Of a DNA stretch of 8,710 nucleotides, positions 6,571-8,710 are shown in pieces. Source of the DNA: Candidatus Pullichristensenella stercoripullorum (lineage in GTDB: Bacteria > Bacillota > Clostridia > Christensenellales > Aristaeellaceae); assembly GCA_018712885.1 (NCBI GenBank), contig DVGE01000215.1, positions 1-8,710 on the forward strand, written 5' to 3'. The notes under the pieces were generated by a model. It searched no databases and was not told the origin of the DNA. It was given only the letters and a program-made list of their open reading frames with translations. The translations under genes and the position numbers were made by a program. Every line of letters begins with the position of its first letter. Position 1 is the first letter of the stretch.

Positions 6571-6599
6571 ATTATAACACAACTTTGGTTAAATATCAA
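6571..6599 (-). promoter_or_regulatory. Strong sigma-A-like promoter for the ireB operon
   Basis: On the minus strand TTGATA (6599-6594), a 17-base spacer and a perfect TATAAT (6576-6571). The predicted start is near 6564, giving a leader of about 54 bases before the ireB ATG at 6510. The -35 box overlaps the stop codon of the upstream AI-2E permease gene (6598-6596), so no spare sequence separates the two units. Confidence 0.8.
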
Positions 6600-7627
6600 A
6601 TGTTTTCGTCACGCTGAACAAAAACTCTAACGCATGTTCGAAAGACCATCATCACCGGCAGCGCCAGCAGCATGCCGGGGACCCCCAGCGCGCAGCCGCC
6701 GGCGAACACGCCCACCAGCACGGCGGCGGGGCTGAGGCCGGTCAGCGCCCCCATCACCCGCGGGGAGATGAGCAGCCCGTCGAGCTGTTGCACGATGATC
6801 AGCACGATGGCGGCAAACGCCGCCGTCTGCCACCCGGAAGACAGCGCCACGAGCAGCGCCGGCACAGCGCCCAGCACCGGGCCAAAGTAGGGGATGAGGT
6901 TAAAAAGCCCCACCAGCAGCCCCAGCGCCAGCGCCGAGCGCACGCCGCAAAGCCAAAGTCCCAGCGCGCTGAGCGCCCCCACCGCCAAGGATACCGTGGC
7001 CTGTGCGCGCAGATAGAGGCGCACTTCCCGCCCCGCCGCCATCGCCATGCGCACCGCCGTGGCGCGAAAGCGAAGCGGCACACACAGTTCCAGCCGCAAA
7101 AGCAGGTTTTTGCGGTCGATGAGCAAAAAGGCGCTCAATACCGCCGCCATGGAGATCTGTGAAACGGCGTTCACCACGCCGCCGGCAAACGAGACGGTGC
7201 CTGCGGCGAAGCGCAGCGCGCCGTCGCCCAGGCCGCGCAGGTCGAGCTGCGGCAGCTGGGCGTCAAGCCCCAGTTCGCGCGCCCACGCGCCCAGCCGCTG
7301 TCCCAGGCCGCGCAGCGTATCCAGCGCCGCCGGCAGCGCGCCGGCCAGATCGCCAAGCTGCGAAAGCAGCGCCGGGGCCAGCAGCCACAACAGCGCCGCC
7401 AACGACAAAAGCGCCCCCAGCAGACAGCCCGCTGCCGCCAGCCCCGGGCGCATGTGCTTTTCCAGGCGGCGGCAGATCGGGCAGAGCAGGAAGGCCAGCG
7501 CCGCCGCGCCCGCCGTCAGCGTGAGCGTTGGGGCGAGAAAACGCCAGAAGAGCAAGGCGAGCGCCGCGCCCGTCACAAGGACGAGCACGGCCTTCCAGGT
7601 CTTCTTTTGCGTGCGCGCATACATCAT
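6596..7627 (-). CDS. AI-2E/PerM-family permease
   Basis: A 343-residue multi-pass membrane protein. Hydrophobic segments lie at about 13-30, 37-51, 63-87, 143-171, 208-228, 232-262, 268-286 and 300-330, with a soluble loop at about 88-135. The family signature is clear: GLFNLIPYFGPVLGAVPA (240-257), QQLDGLLISPRVMG (280-293) and IDRKNLL (170-176). The family includes TqsA, linked to autoinducer-2 export, and sodium/proton antiporters or permeases of unknown substrate, so the AI-2 label should not be taken as function. The frame is open further upstream (to 7693), but that part lies inside the YtxH-like gene. The ATG at 7627 overlaps that gene's stop codon by four bases (ATGA); an adjacent ATG at 7624 is equally possible. 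In many clostridia such a permease gene sits just before alaS-ireB-ruvX; here ireB follows directly. Confidence 0.92.
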   Translation of the reverse strand: MMYARTQKKTWKAVLVLVTGAALALLFWRFLAPTLTLTAGAAALAFLLCPICRRLEKHMRPGLAAAGCLLGALLSLAALLWLLAPALLSQLGDLAGALPAALDTLRGLGQRLGAWARELGLDAQLPQLDLRGLGDGALRFAAGTVSFAGGVVNAVSQISMAAVLSAFLLIDRKNLLLRLELCVPLRFRATAVRMAMAAGREVRLYLRAQATVSLAVGALSALGLWLCGVRSALALGLLVGLFNLIPYFGPVLGAVPALLVALSSGWQTAAFAAIVLIIVQQLDGLLISPRVMGALTGLSPAAVLVGVFAGGCALGVPGMLLALPVMMVFRTCVRVFVQRDENI

Positions 7628-7791
7628 TTGCCGAACATCTCGCCGGCTTTGCGCGCCATCTTGTCGCCCACGCGCTGCGCCTGCAGGCACCACTTGCGTT
7701 CAGTGCGCCAGTTCATCACGCCGAACAGCGTCGCCGCCGCGCCGCCCAACAGGGCCCCGGCGACCATGCCCTTGACCGTTCCGTTGCGCAT
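7624..7791 (-). CDS. Small YtxH-like protein with one membrane helix
   Basis: A 55-residue protein. MRNGTVKGMVAGALLGGAAATLFGVMNW gives a glycine/alanine-rich membrane helix at about 7-26, followed by a basic amphipathic tail (RTERKWCLQAQRVGDKMARKAGEMFGK). This is the pattern of short YtxH-type or gas-vesicle-like envelope proteins, often of unknown role. The ATG at 7791 was chosen because of the long purine-rich ribosome binding site (7808-7796, containing GGGAGGAGGAG) four bases upstream. An earlier in-frame ATG at 7851 would add 20 unlike residues. It lies entirely within an operon: its first 92 bases overlap the end of the PRC-barrel gene and its stop overlaps the permease start. Confidence 0.7.
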   Translation of the reverse strand: MRNGTVKGMVAGALLGGAAATLFGVMNWRTERKWCLQAQRVGDKMARKAGEMFGK

Positions 7792-8236
7792 CGTTCTCCT
7801 CCTCCCTTGTTTGCAGGTCGGCGACCACTTCTCCATCCTCCGTGGCCGCAAAATGGCGGACGTCCAGCCGGCCGTGCAGCAGGTCGTCCCAGTAGCCGGT
7901 GGAAACGGTGAGGCTCGTGACCTGAAAGGTCGCGCAGTCCACCTTCGCGCCCACCACGGCGCCCAGGCGCGCGCCGTCCGTGGTGACCACGCGGCGAAAG
8001 AGGGGCGTCTTTTTCAGCGCTTCCCGCTTTCCCGGCGCGTCCACCGTCACGGAGACGTCGCCCAGCACCTCGATCTCCTCGGCGGGCACGAAGCGCGCCC
8101 CGCCCAGCCCCGCGTCCACCCAAAGGCCGTCCATGCGCTTTAGGTCGTCAGACAGCGCCGCCTGCGCGACGCGGCCCACGCGCTTTCCGGCGCAGATGAC
8201 CGGCAGGCCCTGCAGGGCCCGCAGCGTTTTTTCCAT
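7700..8236 (-). CDS. PRC-barrel domain protein with an out-of-frame tail into the next gene
   Basis: 178 residues from the ATG at 8236. Two PRC-barrel-like units are visible. The first, about 5-66, runs from LQGLPVICAGKRVGRVAQAAL through KRMDGLWVD to ARFVPAEEIEVLGDVSVTVD. The second, about 80-142, runs from FRRVVTTDGARLGAVVGAKVD to GEVVADL. Known PRC-barrels act in RNA processing (RimM), photosynthesis and envelope or sporulation proteins such as YlmC/YrrD; tandem PRC proteins of the YrrD type are common in Firmicutes. From residue 149 the frame runs through the YtxH-like gene and gives an Arg/Gly-rich tail (GRRGPVGRRGGDAVRRDELAH) that looks like a shadow translation rather than protein. The start is uncertain: GTG at 8245 and ATG at 8242 are alternatives, and no clear GGAGG site is present. 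Likely first gene of the PRC-YtxH-permease unit. Confidence 0.75.
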   Translation of the reverse strand: MEKTLRALQGLPVICAGKRVGRVAQAALSDDLKRMDGLWVDAGLGGARFVPAEEIEVLGDVSVTVDAPGKREALKKTPLFRRVVTTDGARLGAVVGAKVDCATFQVTSLTVSTGYWDDLLHGRLDVRHFAATEDGEVVADLQTREEENDAQRNGQGHGRRGPVGRRGGDAVRRDELAH

Positions 8237-8307
8237 CGTCATCACGTCCCGCTGAACATCCGTCGAGCGTATTTTGCGTCCGGCGGCAAAGAATATGATG
8301 GGAAAAA

Positions 8308-8336
8308 TTGCGCCGCCGCCGCGCGTGTGCTATAAT
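8308..8336 (+). promoter_or_regulatory. Upstream promoter (P1) for the response-regulator gene
   Basis: TTGCGC (8308-8313), a 17-base spacer and a perfect TATAAT (8331-8336). The predicted start is near 8343, about 88 bases before the ATG at 8431. It uses the same -35 sequence and spacing as the rqcH promoter. Confidence 0.65.
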
Positions 8337-8361
8337 AGAGCCGGGCGCGTATCAATACAGC

Positions 8362-8376
8362 GTTTTGACACAAAAC
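8362..8376. promoter_or_regulatory. Perfect inverted repeat over the P2 -35 box, candidate operator
   Basis: GTTTTG-ACA-CAAAAC is a perfect six-base inverted repeat with a three-base centre. It covers the whole TTGACA -35 box of P2, so a protein bound here would block RNA polymerase. It could be the site for the response regulator itself or another repressor; the sequence does not say which. Confidence 0.4.
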
Positions 8377-8393
8377 CGCCAAAGATATATGCT
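8365..8393 (+). promoter_or_regulatory. Downstream promoter (P2) for the response-regulator gene
   Basis: A perfect TTGACA (8365-8370), a 17-base spacer and TATGCT (8388-8393), which matches 4 of 6 bases of the -10 consensus. The predicted start is near 8400. The weak -10 with a perfect -35, and the inverted repeat over the -35, suggest that this promoter may be controlled. Confidence 0.55.
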
Positions 8394-8430
8394 ATCATTT
8401 TTCGTGGATCATCATAAGGAGGACGCTCGA

Positions 8431-8710
8431 ATGGAAGAATATCGGGCTGGATACAGGATACTGGTGGCGGACGACGACATCAACGTCCACCAGTCGCTCA
8501 ACACCTATTTTCGCCGCGAAGGCTATCAGATGATCTCCGCCTACGACGGGCAGGAGGCCATCGACCACGTGCGCAAATCCCGGCCGGACATCGTGCTTTT
8601 GGACATCATGATGCCGAAGATGGACGGCCTCATGGTCTGCCGCGAGATCCGCAAGGAGACGAACCTGCCCATCATCATGCTCACCGCCAAGGGCGAGGAG
8701 TTTGACAAGC
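8431..8710 (+). CDS. Two-component response regulator, receiver domain (partial, likely OmpR family)
   Basis: The first 93 residues are visible; the rest is beyond the window. They form most of a receiver domain, about 8-93: RILVADDDINVHQSL with the acidic pocket at Asp14-Asp15, the phospho-acceptor Asp58 in VLLDIMMPKMDG, and Thr85 in IIMLTAKGEE. The conserved Lys that follows beta-5 should lie just outside. The LTAKGEEFDK ending is typical of OmpR/PhoB-type regulators, whose DNA-binding winged-helix domain would follow, and a sensor kinase gene probably comes next; neither can be seen. The ATG at 8431 has an excellent AAGGAGG (8416-8422) eight bases upstream. Two tandem promoters and an inverted repeat lie ahead of it. 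Its target genes cannot be told from this window. Confidence 0.95.
   Translation, partial: MEEYRAGYRILVADDDINVHQSLNTYFRREGYQMISAYDGQEAIDHVRKSRPDIVLLDIMMPKMDGLMVCREIRKETNLPIIMLTAKGEEFDK

Noticed and set aside
6511..6582. N-terminal extension of ireB from an upstream ATG at 6582
   Set aside because: It would begin inside the predicted promoter, upstream of the transcript start, and the added residues do not resemble the family. The ATG at 6510 has the ribosome binding site.
5116..6630. 504-codon plus-strand open frame
   Set aside because: It is antisense to the AKR-ferredoxin and ireB genes and crosses the ireB promoter. It has no start signal and no domain.
8311..8326. CGCCGCCGCCGCGCG run as a repeat element
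   Set aside because: It is a short GC-rich stretch in the P1 spacer, without a second copy in the window. It looks like base composition rather than a mobile or structural repeat.
8329..8355. Minus-strand promoter TTGATA (8355-8350) with TATAGC (8334-8329) for the PRC-barrel operon
   Set aside because: The spacer is only 15 bases and the -10 matches 4 of 6. It is possible but too weak to list; no better promoter was found between 8246 and 8430 on this strand.

Overview
The window looks like chromosome from a GC-rich, Gram-positive anaerobe of the Firmicutes/Clostridia. The evidence is the set of Firmicutes-typical proteins (RqcH, IreB, a GerMN-domain protein, DUF1292 and a YtxH-like protein), strong AAGGAGG-type ribosome binding sites, sigma-A-like promoters, and an AKR-ferredoxin fusion of a type common in anaerobes. 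An uncultured Christensenellales or Oscillospirales-like lineage is a plausible guess, but the sequence alone cannot prove it. I see no tRNA, rRNA, CRISPR, transposon or phage gene. Coding density is very high.

Layout: (1) 1-679, minus: an N-terminal membrane-anchored GerMN-domain protein, cut by the window edge. (2) 680-821: a compact divergent promoter region. (3) 822-3028, plus: rqcH (ribosome quality control) followed directly by a GNAT acetyltransferase, ending at a hairpin that can terminate from both sides. (4) 3061-6599, minus: one tight five-gene operon with its own promoter, ireB > aldo/keto reductase-ferredoxin > ruvX::DUF1292 fusion > LicD-family transferase > IspD/TarI-family cytidylyltransferase. 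Gaps are a few bases or overlaps. (5) 6596-8236, minus: PRC-barrel protein > small YtxH-like protein > AI-2E-family permease, all overlapping. (6) 8237-8430: divergent region with two tandem promoters and an inverted repeat, serving (7) the response-regulator gene at 8431-8710, cut by the window edge.

How the genes fit together: ireB, ruvX and DUF1292 are the well-known conserved Firmicutes cluster that normally follows alaS. Here alaS is not in the slot between the permease and ireB, an AKR-ferredoxin gene sits between ireB and ruvX, and ruvX and DUF1292 read as a single protein. The operon ends with a translationally coupled LicD/cytidylyltransferase pair. This is the classic arrangement of an enzyme that makes a CDP-activated alcohol (ribitol, glycerol or choline type) and a transferase that puts the phospho-alcohol on a surface glycan. 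The most interesting points are this pair with its altered cytidylyltransferase motifs, the ruvX::DUF1292 fusion, the 92-base PRC/YtxH overlap, and the back-to-back promoters sharing a palindromic -35 box.
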